A stretch of DNA of 60,000 nt from Strigamia acuminata. Its lineage: Eukaryota; Arthropoda; Chilopoda; Geophilomorpha; Linotaeniidae. Of the stretch, positions 22,437-35,700 are shown in pieces. The notes beneath the pieces were generated by a model. That model worked only from the letters and a program-made list of their open reading frames with translations. It made no database searches and was not told where the DNA came from. The stretch spans positions 26,440,427-26,500,426 of the forward strand of contig OX442315.1 of assembly GCA_949358305.1 (NCBI GenBank), written 5' to 3'. Position 1 is the stretch's first letter. Every line of letters starts with the position of its first letter. Both the position numbers and the translations under genes were made by a program.

Positions 22437-23661
22437 TTTATTGACTTTTCACATTACATTTTTTTTTTATTATCCCAGTGGCAACTATATTTTTTTTAGC
22501 CTTAAATTTTTTTTAAACCCTTTCTGTAAGTCCTATAATTTTTTTTTTCAAACCCCTTTCTCCCACTCCCAGTCATCCCAGTGGAGACAAATTTCCCCCT
22601 GAAAGAAATCAATTTAACATCTTGGAAGTGGAATTCCTGAAACGAGAAGGACATCACACACAACTCACCCATTCACTCACAACTCCACTCATTCGAACGA
22701 AAAACTTATAAACAAAAATTAACATTTACCTAAGTTAAAAAATTAAACTCAAACTCAACTCAATTCTAATCAAATAAACCTATCGATATAACTGACTGTT
22801 CTAATATTGAGATAAATGTTTAGGCTTATATACATTTAAAACTAACAGAACACTTAACAAGTTTTAAAGCAAAAGATATTTTTTTTCTTTTCTTTTTTTT
22901 TTTTTTTAAAAAGAAAAATTAAAATCACTGATCTCGATCTAGATATCTAGCACACAATAATTTGAATGCAAACATGAATTTCCGAGCCTGAGATGAACTA
23001 ATGTTAAAAGCAAGTTGCAAAGTAATTAATTTTCGTATTACAGAGTAAATAAGAAAAATTAACATTTATCAGTTGCGGAGCTCATGAAATTAAACAAAAA
23101 TCAAAGTAATAAAAAATGACAAACTCAGCTAAGCAATACTTTTCAACTTCTGCGATATTAATGCATTAATTCCCACAAAAAACGAAAAAAAAAATCTAAA
23201 ATTTCAAACAAAACTTGAGAAACCAGGGCGAAAAGTTCCAAAACTGATAAGTGTAATCACAAACGACAAAAATGAAATTAAATTAAATTGAAAAATTTCC
23301 CAATCTTTCTTAAAAATTCATTTTTTAAGCCCGAGACCTATTTTCGTCTCATAATTGGAGTAAAAAAACAAAAATAGTTGATTTCACTTCATTACATGAG
23401 TATCATTTCTAATATTGTATGAATTTGATTGGAATTATCTATTACATTTTTTTTTAAGTTTTTTTTTTTTCTTTCTCTCTTGGTTCCACTTAAATCTGGG
23501 TTACACAAAGAGACATTAGGCATGCCTATCTTTTTACTTACACCGCCTTCCAGTAGCGAGAATATAATGTTTCATGTGACAAGATGAAGAAAAAACGGTG
23601 AATAAGGAAAACATGGACTGCATACAACCGAACTACTTCTTTGCGAGTGGTTTACGGCTTT
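22437..23661 (-). other. Probable long 3' UTR of PABPN1
   Basis: No other gene fits between the PABPN1 stop (23,662) and FAM210B. The first minus-strand AATAAA after the stop is at 22,442-22,437, about 1.2 kb downstream and roughly 200 bases before the FAM210B start. The interval is AT-rich with several T homopolymers. PABPN1 transcripts in other animals also have long 3' UTRs. Confidence 0.45.
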
Positions 23662-25076
23662 TTAATAGGGAGAAAACCACGTAGCACGTCTAGTTCTAAA
23701 AACAGACACATGAAAGACCAAAGGAAAACATTGTTAGTCAGAGGAGGGGATATGAAGAACTGCACTTACGTCGCAGAACATTCACCTTGGTCTCCGAATA
23801 GGCCGATAACCGTAATAAAAACTGCTTCTGACTGTCCGCCGAACGCGTCCTCTAGGTGGTCGATTTGTTGTGCTAATTCCAGGTCGATTTGTCCGTTTGG
23901 AATTAACCTATTCATTCCAATACCAGGTTTACATCAAATGTTCCATCGCGACGATCCGTTCCTACTCACCTTAATTTGTCTTCCACGAAAAAGGGATTCG
24001 TCTAGAGCCATAGCCGTATTGACCGATTCTTTTTCAGCGAATTCTATGTACGCAAATCTAAATAATAATAAATAAATATACTTAAAATTTAAATTTTTTA
24101 AATTTAATAATTTTTTAAAAATTATTATTATTAAAAAAAAGTGGCATCAGATTTAAGTTCTTTATCAGTAAACATCAATAGTCTAACATGTGTGAAAATA
24201 AAAAGTTCATCATTTCAACCAGAGATCATAAACCTGGCGTTATCTTACCCTTTTGGATGGCCAGAATATTTATCACATAGTATCGTCACTCGATTTATAG
24301 ACCCACATCCGTGAAAATGTTGTTCTAGTTCCTCTGCGGTTGCGCCGTAATCCACCTAAAATTTTTAAAACAATAAAAAAAATTATTTCTAAACTAGAGA
24401 ATTATTATTATTATATTAAAAAAATAAATAAATAAAAATAATTTCAATAGGGATCAGGGTTTAAATTTCATTATCAGTAAACATCAAAAGTCTAACATGT
24501 GTATAAACATCATTTCCCTTTGATATTAATCATATTTAAAAAAATAACGAAAAATGCTTACATTTCCTACATAAATGGATCGAGCATCTACTTCCAATTT
24601 TTCTTCATACGACATGTTTAACGGACTCGCTATAGAATTTGGGGGCAAAGTGATCATCACACAAATACACCGAATCAGCAAAATAAAATAGCACAAAAAA
24701 AGAAAAGTGTGTCCAAGTTGCACATCCGGCTTAACACTAAAATTAAAACTTACTGATTCCTCCGGGAGGGCTGCCAAGATTCATTTGTTTGTCCATTTCG
24801 TTTTGCAGTTGCTTAAGTTTCTCTGCTTCTTCTTCCATTTCACGCACTCGAGCTTTAATTGCTTCCAACTCCTACACAAAGCAACATTTTCAACTTACGC
24901 TTGGAGACCGCGTGACCGTTAGCCAAATTTTTTCTTACGGGATCATCGCCGACTTGTTCATGTGTTAAGCTGTCGTCCACAGCTTCTTCATGCGCGTCTC
25001 CGTTTTCTTGACTTTCAAACCCTACATAATTATCTCCGTCCACGTTGTCCAACATCGTTTCGTCAACGTCCGCCAT
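23662..25076 (-). CDS. PABPN1: Polyadenylate-binding nuclear protein 1 (PABP2)
   Basis: Nuclear poly(A)-binding protein that stimulates poly(A) polymerase and sets tail length. Exons 25076-24939, 24871-24754, 24629-24562, 24355-24249, 24057-23970, 23907-23786 and 23695-23662 total 675 nt (224 aa, about the length of Drosophila Pabp2). It has an acidic N-terminus, then a helical region ([20 protein letters not shown]) at about 47-75 and one RRM at about 102-180. The RRM has RSIYVGN (RNP2) and KGFAYIEF (RNP1), with [13 protein letters not shown] between. The tail is Arg-rich ([15 protein letters not shown]). The last exon is only 34 nt and encodes RRATWFSPY and the stop, closely matching the conserved PABPN1 C-terminus; without it the frame hits a TGA at once. 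There is no N-terminal alanine tract. Confidence 0.93.
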
Positions 25077-25496
25077 TATGATCAATGCAGGTTAAAGTTA
25101 CAGTCTACGAACAAAGAAAAACATGCTCGACTCGAAAAATAATAGTCCTAAGAGTTTAAATGCAATCGATTCACTTACCATACGGTAAAAACTAAAGCCA
25201 AAGTGTATTAAAATTGAAGATGAATTCGGATTAAAATTCTTCCACTGCATACACTATCTCTAATGCCGTATAGCAACAACAAGAACACCTCCTTTCTGCC
25301 AGTTCCTTCCACATGAATACGACTGATCCGAGCTCTGATTGGTCTAGGCACGTGTGAATAATTCAACGCGCCATCTAGTGTTCATTTCAGAAACAAAATT
25401 TAATAAAACGAACGAGCATATCACCGTGATTTAGATTTAGATTTAGACCGTAAAAATGAAATAAAAATTCAACTATTTTAAAAGTAAGACTGAATA
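25077..25496. promoter_or_regulatory. PABPN1 promoter interval
   Basis: Between the PABPN1 start and the PCIF1 3' end. It contains an inverted CCAAT box (ATTGGTC near 25,338), an E-box-like CACGTG at 25,350, and GCGCCATCTAGTG at 25,368-25,380, which resembles the CTCF core. Start sites cannot be seen directly. Confidence 0.4.
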
Positions 25497-26277
25497 TTTA
25501 TTTTTTTAAAGCATGATTATATCGTAGTCTTAATAGTCAACACATTATTTTGTTATTGTTACACATTGCATGATTGCTTCAAAAATAATCCAAAAATCTT
25601 GCGGTTACCTCAAAAATTACATGATTATAAATAAAAATAAGTTGCTTTTCTTTAGAGAACCAACGTAAAAACACATAATTAATCGTATTACAAATAAAAA
25701 TTAAAATTAAAAACTGTTACGAATATAATAATATTAAAAAGTAGCCTATACAAACTAACTTACAAAGACTAAATTATTTACATAAAACATTTTTACAAAT
25801 AAGACGACTTTCTAGTCTACTATTCACTATCCTCTTTAGAACTGCGACTCACATCAAAACACCAAACGATTCTGTTAGTGTTCATTCCAGTTGCCGTGAT
25901 TGAAAACAAAAATTATGAACAAATGGTGAACTATCTTAAAAACAAAAATAGATATATTTCAAATTGATAACATAACGAATGCAAAAATAAACAGTCAAAA
26001 TAAATATACCAAAAAAATTAAATTTAAAATTCTATTTACAAAAAATGGTAGAAATTCATAAAAGGTAAAATTATTTTGATTTACTTTTGACAAAAGAAGT
26101 CGCAAAATAGTCAGCATAAAAAAAAACACCTCTTAGAGGTTAAGTTAAAACGTGCTACAATGCAAATTACAATAGGATGTCACATTCTACCACTGTACAC
26201 AAACAATATTTGCACTACCAGCAACCGTAGTATACTTACACAGAGTTCTAGTTATCGAAAACTTACGAAAAGTTGAA
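25497..26277 (-). other. Probable 3' UTR of PCIF1
   Basis: AT-rich DNA after the PCIF1 stop. The first minus-strand AATAAA is at 25,502-25,497, giving a 3' UTR of about 0.8 kb. No coding signal. Confidence 0.45.
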
Positions 26278-28927
26278 TTATGTAGATACACTTTTACAAG
26301 AAGTTGTTACAGTGGTGATGGCTGAATTTGCTGTAAGAGTGGCGGCAGCAGTGGTGGTGGTCGTCGTAGTCGTCGCGCTACTGACGGTAGTGGCAGCAGC
26401 AGCAGCAGGAGTAACGGCGGTGTCGGTAGCGGGTACGTCTGTAGTAATTTCTTGGTGTTCGCGGTCTCGATTTAATTTGTACGAATCGAGAAAAGATTCT
26501 ATCCGTTCTTTAGTCGGTCCCCATCTCGAATAACCAGCGTCGTTTTGAAGCCAAACTGCGACTGTACCATGAGCCGATTTAATGTTAACTTCAGTCCTGT
26601 AAATAATTCAACAAATTTGTAATTATTATATTCGAAATCGACGTATAGTTTTAATTACCGGTTGCAAACGTGTTGAAAACCGTGTCTGTATTCATGCTCC
26701 ATTGCCGAGACGACGACATGATGGCGTCTGAACCTATACAAATAATTTTGCATGTTAATAACTTCGCAAAAAAAAGCATTTTAAGCGAAACTTACGGACT
26801 GGCTTCGAGTTTAGCCAAAGCAACCGGTGTCGGGTCACGCCATTCTGCCATGAAAACGATAAAAGAGAGTGGTTCGTTCGAATGGGAAAGCAGTTTTTCG
26901 AAATGTTCTACAACAGTTTCCATTAGTTCTTCACAAAATGGTGGATTTGCCTCAAAAGAACCACTGACCGGCCGGAAATCTAAAATAGGCCTAAGAAAAA
27001 AAGTATTCGTTCGTAAAAATACATCTCATTTTAATTTTTTCATGCACACTTACCCGCGAGAACCAAAAAATCCATCGGTGTCAGGAAAAGCTGAACAAAA
27101 TTGGTGAAAATAGCAGTTCAAAGGTGATGCGAAGCATTCAAAAGCCACTTCGAAGTTCCGTTGAAGAGCTTGGAACACGGAAACAGGTAGTGCGCCTTGC
27201 GTGCAATGGCCTTCGTTGCTCGTAAGCCCGAAGTACGTTTGATACCGCTTCAACAAACACCAAACTCGACTTAGAAAATTCTCAAATTTCCGATCATCGC
27301 TGCAATTCCATCTGTACAATTGCTCCTAAAAAGTTTATAAACGATTTACAAACGCAACGATTCATTTAAATCGAATTTCCCTACCAGTTTTTGGAAATAC
27401 AAGGAATTAATCCTCACACTATCTCCACTGAACGTTAATACAGTCATGTCTTTATCTTGAACAAATTCCACGGTCGGTAACCGTGGACTAGAAAGGGCCA
27501 GTTGAACGGGATAGCACAGCACTTTCTTCGGATTCGTCACTTGCAGAGAGCTTCTAATTTCTAATTAAATAACAATTTTAAGGTTAAAATACATTAAGAT
27601 TACGGTAAAATTAAACTATACCTGCAATTCCGTGTTCGTTAAGCAGTGCCCAATGCTTGTCGTGAATTTTCTTTGCATAATCTATTGACAAATGATAAAT
27701 TTTGAGGCAAATGCCTTCCACCGAACTCTTCGCAGCTTCCGTCAGATGTGGTTGGCATTGGTGTTTCAAATGGGCGAGTCGTTCCTTCAATACAAATGAA
27801 TAATTTAATTTAATTTATTTCAATCTATTTAAAAATCTCGTTTTCTTTTTACTAAATAATCGTCGTATGTGGCATTTTGCGTTTTTCGGAGCCACTGGAA
27901 AGCATCTTCCACATTCCACTTGACGATTTTCCGACTGCGCGGAGACACATTCCTCGACTCTATCATTTTCTTTGCCGCTTCGGCATATTTCGAAAGTTGC
28001 TTACGTGCATCTCCAGAATACTTCGGCCGAACCAATTTGATCGGGATATCGTTCATAATTTCACGATACATGGACATGGAGATCTCGCGAAAGCACGCAC
28101 TCGGTAACACGGGATCTGAACCCGTGTCAGCAACTTTCCGTTCCAGAAGCCAACGATTGAATGACTCCTTCGGTGAATCAATCCCTAAAGAAAGATAATT
28201 TTAAAATTATTTAATAAATTATTAATGAATTTATTTATTTCTTACCTTCTCGCGAATGGCACATTTCTTGATAATGTTGACGTAATCGGCCAACATAGTT
28301 GGCTCTGAGCAGTTCTACCTGAGGATGAGGGGGCGGTAAAAGAGACGGTGTTCTCTCCCACACAACGGCGTTAGTCTGAATTTCTAAATCCCACGGTCCT
28401 CCAAGCACGAACCGTTTGGCCGAAGGACTACTGCTTCCGTCAGTGTCAGAAGCTCGTCTTTTCGCAGCTATGAGTGGTGTCGCGGGCGATTCACTCGGTG
28501 TTGGCGGGCATTGAATGCCCAAAGGATCTGTCATGGGATCGTATTGAGAACTGTTTCCCATGCGTGGCATTTCCCACAAAGATTCATTAGTCATTTTGTT
28601 CCAGAAGTACGGTCGGTTTTCTCTCTTGCTCCAGAATTTCCTCCATCCTTGATTGAGGAGTTCTTGAGGAAGATCGTGAACTGGATCTGGAGATAATTGA
28701 TGCTGAGGAGATGCAAAATCTCCCGTTGGAGTTGCAGCAGCTATTGATGCAGGACTGCTGTCTCTACTGCCGTCTGTCGGTTTTTCAAAACAGTTAATGC
28801 TAATTAAGGCTCAAATTCAAATGTGTATACCATTAGATTCAAGTGTGGGAGCTGGTGATGTTTCTTCCCATTGAGAACTTGACGATTCTTGGGGAATTGC
28901 TTGTGATTGTACAGCTGTCGAGGCCAT
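26278..28927 (-). CDS. PCIF1: mRNA cap-specific (m7G)-2'-O-methyladenosine N6-methyltransferase, PCIF1/CAPAM
   Basis: Binds phosphorylated RNA polymerase II CTD and makes m6Am at the first transcribed adenosine. Exons: 28927-28831, 28773-28246, 28184-27853, 27784-27622, 27560-27385, 27325-27054, 26990-26796, 26733-26659, 26596-26278. They total 2,157 nt (718 aa; human 704). A Ser/Pro-rich N-terminus precedes a WW domain (about 67-103: [25 protein letters not shown]). The family's helical domain follows ([39 protein letters not shown]), then the catalytic region with [20 protein letters not shown] and the signature NPPF at about residues 538-541 (26,947-26,936), so the enzyme should be active. 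The C-terminus ends in an Ala/Thr-rich tail ([20 protein letters not shown]) that looks like an expanded triplet repeat. Confidence 0.94.
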
Positions 28928-30078
28928 TGTTTCGTTAAAAATAAATCATTTTTTTTTTCTTAAATATTATTTTTGTATAATTCTTTTTACAGAAAGTTGT
29001 TCCTGCAAAATATGCACACAAAAAAGATCAATACGCAACTGAAAAATTCGATAAGATAAGTCGGGCTTACATTTGTTTCGACCAAATTAAAAATGCAAAT
29101 ATTATTTACAGTCCAGACCATAATTACACGATAAGAAGTTCGAATTCAAGCACTGCAAGTAGAAAAATTTACGAATTGTAAAGTTAATCGTTATTTCGTT
29201 GGGGTTTTTATGTTTGGGATTTTAGTTTGGGAATAATCAAGTGGTTTACGGTGTTATTTACATTTTTTGTTAGTGTACAACGTAACGCACGTGCATTTCA
29301 TGTCTTTAATACTACTTTTCAGTTAATTACGTCGTTAACTGCCACAAATTTTACGCTTAAAATAAGCCTTGGGGCTTTGTTAAGCTTAGGAAATAGTGAT
29401 CTTACCTTGAAAAATGAAGAAATACATTTCATTCATCAAAGTAAGAGATCAACAGCGCAGTAACCCTCCCCACAAACAACGCCATTCTGAACGTTGCTCT
29501 TACTCGGGCGATCACATGACATGCTTGGCTGTTCCCTTAGAGGAGTGTTTCTCCCTCCATAAAATTTTAAAGTTACTGTATTATTTTTGTTGTACATATT
29601 GTTTTCGAATTTTTTTAAAACAGCAGACATTTTTAATTTGTTTGAAACTTAATATTAAAAGAAATAGTTTCGTTGTTTACAGCTTCAAATTTAAATGGTA
29701 AACTAATTATTTTCAAATAGTGATGGAGTAACATTAGTTAACCTAACACCCGCTTGGGTTTAGTAAGCCGAAAGTTTCGCAATCGTTAGTGCGTATTTAA
29801 AAATAAAAATTATTAAACGTGCCAACAAAAATACAAAAATCCTACAAAATTAACGAAACTAATTTATAAACTAATTAAAAATTTTCAAAAAAATGCAATC
29901 CAAAAATAAAAAAAAATACGAAACACCAGGGAAACTATGAAAACAAACTTCACGCCATGGCAACGCGCGTGTAGTCGGGTCTCAGCGTTTTTACTGGTTC
30001 TATTCAATTAGGGTCCGGTACACGGAAACGTGTGCACGCCTTATAAATCGCGTAATTTCAAAATTGCCCACTGGCAAC
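28928..30078. promoter_or_regulatory. Divergent promoter interval, PCIF1 and CFAP20
   Basis: Head-to-head gap of 1.15 kb. Two short GC-richer patches stand out: 29,460-29,530 and 29,950-30,060. The second lies just upstream of the CFAP20 start and holds X-box-like motifs. No additional coding exon recognised. Confidence 0.5.
29952..30078 (+). promoter_or_regulatory. Candidate RFX X-box motifs upstream of CFAP20
   Basis: CGCCATGGCAAC at about 29,953-29,964 contains a full right half of the RFX X-box (GTTGCCATGGCAAC). ATTGCCCACTGGCAAC at 30,063-30,078 has both half sites with a 4-base spacer, directly before the ATG. RFX factors drive ciliary genes across animals and CFAP20 is ciliary. Motif and context agree; binding is inferred. 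Confidence 0.4.
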
Positions 30079-31984
30079 ATGTTCAAAAATACGTTTCAGA
30101 GCGGCTTCCTCTCCATTTTATATAGCATAGGTAGCAAACCTCTTCAGCTTTGGGATAAAAAGGTAACGGCAAACCGCATGTTAAGCAGCTAAGTTGCACC
30201 AAACTCGCACATTTCAATTGAAAAAAAGTTTGGGTGGGACGAAAAGGAATCCAGCTCATTGCGATCACGTTTTACAGTTCCATTTCATTTTCATTTTCAT
30301 CGCTATTTCTTTAAATTTCCTCACTGCCACATGAAGCACTCAATTTAATGTGTTTATGTGGATGCTAGGTTGGTTGGTCAACGGTTGTTATGGAGTTTGT
30401 TGTGAAGGATAGAACATTAGTCTCCTAAAGATTTCTCCGTGTCAACAACCCGAGGTCGTTTGACTAGCGATATTTTTAATCTTTTCGGTTGGGGTTATTT
30501 AAATTTAAATTTTTAAACTTTAACCTTCAACTTATATTTCACGGGAAAAGTTTGACCGGACTTTCGGTGTCTTTTAATCAACCAAATTGCTCAAAGTTGA
30601 TTTTGGTAACAATTCTAATCGTATTTTACCACTGACTGATGTTTTGCACTTGTAACCATGGCGATTATTGCAGACTACTGCATCCAAATTAATGTCAGCG
30701 ATAATGGGGGTATTATATGTGGATTTATAACTTTATCAATTAATTTTAACCAAGTGATTCTGTGAAATAAGGAACTAGAATCGGTCGATGCATTCTTATT
30801 TGGCTAGATGGAAGAAAACTTTACGAGTTTCGTCACTTTGAAATTAGTTTAATTAATGTTAAATTAGGAAGGAGAAAATCATTAATATTCGATCCTTTGA
30901 TGTGATGTACAAGTTTGTTTTTATTTTGTGACTGGTATATTGATATATCTTTGGCGAATCAATTGTTATGACAAACCCTTGGCATCGGGCAAACAGAGGA
31001 GACCTTTGGTGGGGGGATTCATTAGTATGTTGTAGTTAGGCAAAGTTGTGCAGTCTGTGATTGTTGTCCAGGGAACAGTTGCTATAGCAGTAGCATTAAA
31101 TGCCCCTGATTAGTGATTGATCAAGTCTGAATGCCATGGAGATGGAAAAGTAATACAAAACAAACCTTCAAACACATCCAATTTACTCAAATGAATTAAA
31201 ATAAATTTTTTGTTCTTCATTTTATTTATTTTTTTAAAAAAATGAGAAATTTTGATTTCATTTTTCGTGATTTTATTTTCGTTTATTTCAAGGTTCGGAA
31301 TGGTCATATCAAAAGAATTACCGATAATGATATTCAGTCACTTGTGTTGGAAATTGTTGGAACTAACGTGAGGTAAGTTGTTGTTTTTTGTTTTTTTTGT
31401 TTAAAATATGTTGAATTTTAATTGTATATTTTGTTTAGTACTACTTACATTACATGCCCGGCTGACCCCAAGAAAACCCTGGGAATTAAACTTCCATTTT
31501 TAGTGATGATTATTAAAAATCTGAAGAAGTATTTCACATTTGAAGTTCAGGTAAGAGCTTTTCTCTCCGAGTTTGTCGCAAATTAGATGATAAAATTGAT
31601 TCTAGGTATTGGACGATAAGAACGTTCGGCGAAGATTCCGAGCCAGTAATTACCAAAGTACAACTAGAGTGAAACCTTTCATTTGTACGATGCCCATGCG
31701 ATTAGACGAAGGATGGAACCAAATTCAGTTTAACTTGGCTGATTTCACACGACGAGCCTACGGAACCAATTATGTGGAAACATTAAGAGTTCAGGTTCGT
31801 ATCAATAACATAAACAAATGATTCGCATACTTCTCCAAGTCACGAATGCATTTAATTAAATTTATAGATTCACGCTAACTGCCGCATAAGAAGAGTTTAC
31901 TTCTCAGACCGGTTGTATTCAGAGGACGAGCTTCCAGCAGAATTTAAACTTTACTTACCCTTGCAAAGCAAAAATAAAGCGTGA
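30079..31984 (+). CDS. CFAP20: Cilia- and flagella-associated protein 20 (BUG22)
   Basis: Ciliary inner-junction and basal-body protein needed for doublet microtubule stability, tubulin modification and beat pattern. Exons 30079-30162, 31293-31372, 31439-31550, 31606-31794 and 31868-31984 total 582 nt: 193 aa, exactly the human length. The sequence is almost unchanged from vertebrates: [75 protein letters not shown]. Intron 1 is 1.13 kb, long for this window, and may hold control elements. It converges on PRMT5. Confidence 0.97.
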
Positions 31985-32021
31985 GCATACTTTACGCACC
32001 CCATTTTGTATTTTAATTTAA

Positions 32022-32027
32022 AATAAA
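32022..32027 (+). terminator. Candidate poly(A) signal of CFAP20
   Basis: AATAAA 38 bases after the stop; a further candidate lies near 32,463. Confidence 0.5.
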
Positions 32028-32689
32028 GAACGCCACATTAATTGAAATCCTTTTTTTTGTATTAAAAAAATGTTTGAAACTGTAAATTGATTTTCATAAT
32101 TACTTGGTAAGCATTTTTTTTCGATTCCAAGTGGCTGTTTTTATTTTTATTTTCTTCCTTCAAGTTTCAATAGTTAATTGTTTAAGTGTTTAAAAAGGGG
32201 ACAAATTTGTGTCTTGCATCTGCATTGTCACTATTGTTAGTGTAGGTGGACACTATTTATGTAATTATTTAAAATTCTTTCTACTATCTTAGAGGAAAAG
32301 GTATAAACTCAGAAGCAAAAATTTGTATTTTTATAAACTCCCGACCAAATCGCATTATTATTCCTAATTGTACTGTAGGTGGAAATGTAATTGATTTTAG
32401 GTAAATCACCTGTGCTTGTACAAATCTAGCAAAAGCCAATATTGTAATTTCCACGTTTTCTATAAAATAAACTGTGAAACTGCCAGTTAGTTCATTGCAA
32501 TTACCTCACAATGGTATATGTAAAGTTATAGAAAGTAAGTAAAAAAAAAATATTTTCCGTTAAAAAAATTTGAGACTCCACCCTTTAAACAGAAATTGGC
32601 ATCTTAATCATATGGCTAGCTTCCAACTTCAATTGTATTAAAACATTCAATTTTCAACGTTTAAAAAGCATTGTAACGATTAAAAAGCC

Positions 32690-32695
32690 TTTATT
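32690..32695 (-). terminator. Poly(A) signal of PRMT5
   Basis: AATAAA on the minus strand 32 bases after the PRMT5 stop. Confidence 0.6.
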
Positions 32696-32726
32696 TTTAG
32701 AATTAAAGAAATAAAATTACAGTAAA

Positions 32727-35700
32727 TCACAATCCTATGGTGTAAGAGCGACCGTTTGGGTTATGAACGGGTAGGATATGTGGTTTGCTAATTAACCATT
32801 CGTACCAAACACTTCTCTTATTTGCACAACGCCAAAAATGAACTTCAACTTCGCATCCTTTAGTTAACGGTACAGGATCCTAAACGAACAAAAAATTTTA
32901 AAAAAAAATATCTCAAAATAACGCATCACTTACTTTTATAGGAAACATTATCGGAAACCAACTGAACATTCCTGGTGAATGCGTTTTAGGATGAATGCCT
33001 GTAAATTTAAAACAAATTTTAACAATATTCAAAACAATTAAAACTTATACTTACTGAGTGTAACATCTTTGTACAATTGAGCCTCGAAATAACCAGCAAA
33101 TCCGTGTAAAACTGCGTCCTGAGAAACGTTGAATGTCAATTTCTTGTACCTGCGATTATCTTTCACAGGGCCTGTTCCAGAAAGCAAAAATTAACAATTA
33201 AAAATTAAAAAATAAAAATTAAAAATGCATCTACTTTTATTAGGATGATTAAATGTAAACAACGATTGCGGCTCCGCTAACTCTAAAATATTATGGAGAT
33301 GGACTACGTAAGGTGTTTCAAATGGAACCTAAAACATCAAATTAAATTTAAAACAATTATAATTCAACATTCTCCAAACAGTTAAAACATACGAGGGGAT
33401 GTTTATCCTTTTCTTTGGCCAAACGGACTTCGTTATACAGTTTAGACGACTGCAGTGGACTCAAATATGAAGTGTAAGCGCATGGAATGTTTATGCCATC
33501 GTCTGAAATCAATCACACAATTATAAAAATCAATTAAAAAATCCCGCAGATCCTTTTACCCTTTAAGAATTTCTGAGCGCCGTCCAAGCATTCTGGAGAT
33601 AATTCATTATCGCCGAACGAACCTAACAATTCGCTGACTAGAATGTCGGCTTTCTCATCCGTATCCCAATCACGCATGTCACTCGATATAACAGTGACGC
33701 TATCGCCCCACATCTCATCTTTTTGAGAAAGCAATCTAAAAATTAACAATTTATTTAAACGTACAAAATAACAAAAATTTAAATAAATAAAAACTTACGT
33801 AACTATAGCATTAGGATTCTTTTCAATAGCATAAATTTTGACTTTTCTGCCGGCTTTTTGAGCTGTGGCAAGAGCAGATCTAACTAAAGGTCCCCTCCCA
33901 GCTCCTACTACCATCAATACACTGCAAATTAAACAAACACGTGTTAAACAAATATTAATGGATGAAACTCATTTTCCCAAATTACATTTCTTTTGTTTCT
34001 TTCTCTTCATCACTAATTTTATCCATTATAGCCTGATAGATAGCCTAAATAAATAAATAAACGAATAAAACACTGTAATAAGACTTTTAATTAAAAATAA
34101 TATAAATGCTTGTACCTTTTGGTATTCCGAATACTTTATGGGGTCTTTTTCAAATATTTCGTAAGTTTGCGTTTCCAAGTTATCCATAAGTGGCTAAAAA
34201 AGTCCCAATTGTAAATTAATTAATTTAAAATAATTAAATTTAAACCAACCTGCAAAGGACACTGCAAATAATCTTCATAACCCTTTGCAAAAGCAGTCAA
34301 TGAATCATCTGCAGGAATATTCTAAATGAAAATAAAAAAAATACAGTAATTAACATGATGTAAAGCCGTTGTGAGAAATTATCATACAAATTATACCTGC
34401 CATAAGTACTCCACATACTGGTGATACAACTTGATGTGGCTGTGATGATTTATGCCAGTAATTAGCATTTGAACGTTCATCTGCAAACACAAATTATCTT
34501 TTAATTTATTAACAGTTCATTGCATGACGTAATTTTATTTATTACCGTAAAAAAATGTCTTAAAATATTCTGATGGGCTCTTGACAGTACTGGATACCCT
34601 TTCTTGTTGGTTAAAAAAATATTTGTTGGAATTATAATGCAATGAACTGGTTCACCCTTCCATCTAATAACAGCCGACTCATTGGGTAGATCGGCTGTAA
34701 TTTCCAAAGCGAGACCGACTTTTTTCTCAAAATTACAAACACTCCGAAAAGTATTCCACCTGTAAAACGAATAAATAAAAATATTTTACAAATTGTCGCA
34801 TTTACACACAAAATTCGTTTTACCAATGCCATGGGTCTTCAACTGCCACTTCGTTTTCATTCACTCCATCATCCAGCCACACCTGACTTGATTCCTGAGT
34901 CGATTGCATAGGAATTTTAACCCAGATTTGGTAATTCGCCTTTAATAATGAAAAGTATCGTATTTAACAGTTAATATTGCACGTCAGGCTTTGAAAATGT
35001 CTTACAAAAATATTCACCCATGCTTCACAACCTGATTTGAACTCGTTGCAATGCGATTATGGACGTGACGGGCTAAATTAACACATTGTCCATTCCACAC
35101 TTGTAACAAAACAGCTGGCAGGCCGAGATGCGAGGCATAAAGCAGCTCCTGTTCTAAAGCCTAAAATATCATCAAAGTAGCATTAAATAATGCACTATTT
35201 TAATTTTTTTTTATAAATTTAACTCACTTCTTCTGAATTCTTCCTGACCGATTCTACTTCAGAATCCAATTGGAGATAAGGCGACACTTTTCCCACGATT
35301 AAACTGCCCCAATCTAAAATATAAATTTTATATTAAAAGCACTCGAAACTTGCATAAAAACACCAATAATTTACCCTGGCTGGTTAGTAGCATATCCGAT
35401 CTTGTAAAGGCACAGCTTCTTGTTTTCGGCTTCCCATGTGCAAATTCTCGTCGAAAACGTGGATGTACAATAGGACACGCCACGTAATCGAATCTAAAAT
35501 TATAAATAAAATAAAAATGAATAAATAATAATTTAAACAGGTAAACAAACATTTATTTCAATTTTGGATGTGTATGTAAACGCTTTTGGTTTGCTTATCG
35601 CGTGCAGTCGCAAAATGATGTAAAAGGATGACACCGGTATTCGACTCCACATGTCAGAAAACACAAAGGAATCAACACTTACGTGTGTTTTAGTGGAAAT

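Larger units (their letters stand above)
31985..32726. other. Convergent 3' intergenic region, CFAP20 / PRMT5
   Basis: 742 bp of AT-rich DNA between two stop codons, expected to hold both 3' UTRs. No other gene found. Confidence 0.5.

Noticed and set aside
27869-28198. 109-codon plus-strand frame
   Set aside because: Lies opposite the PCIF1 exon 28,184-27,853 and is an antisense shadow.
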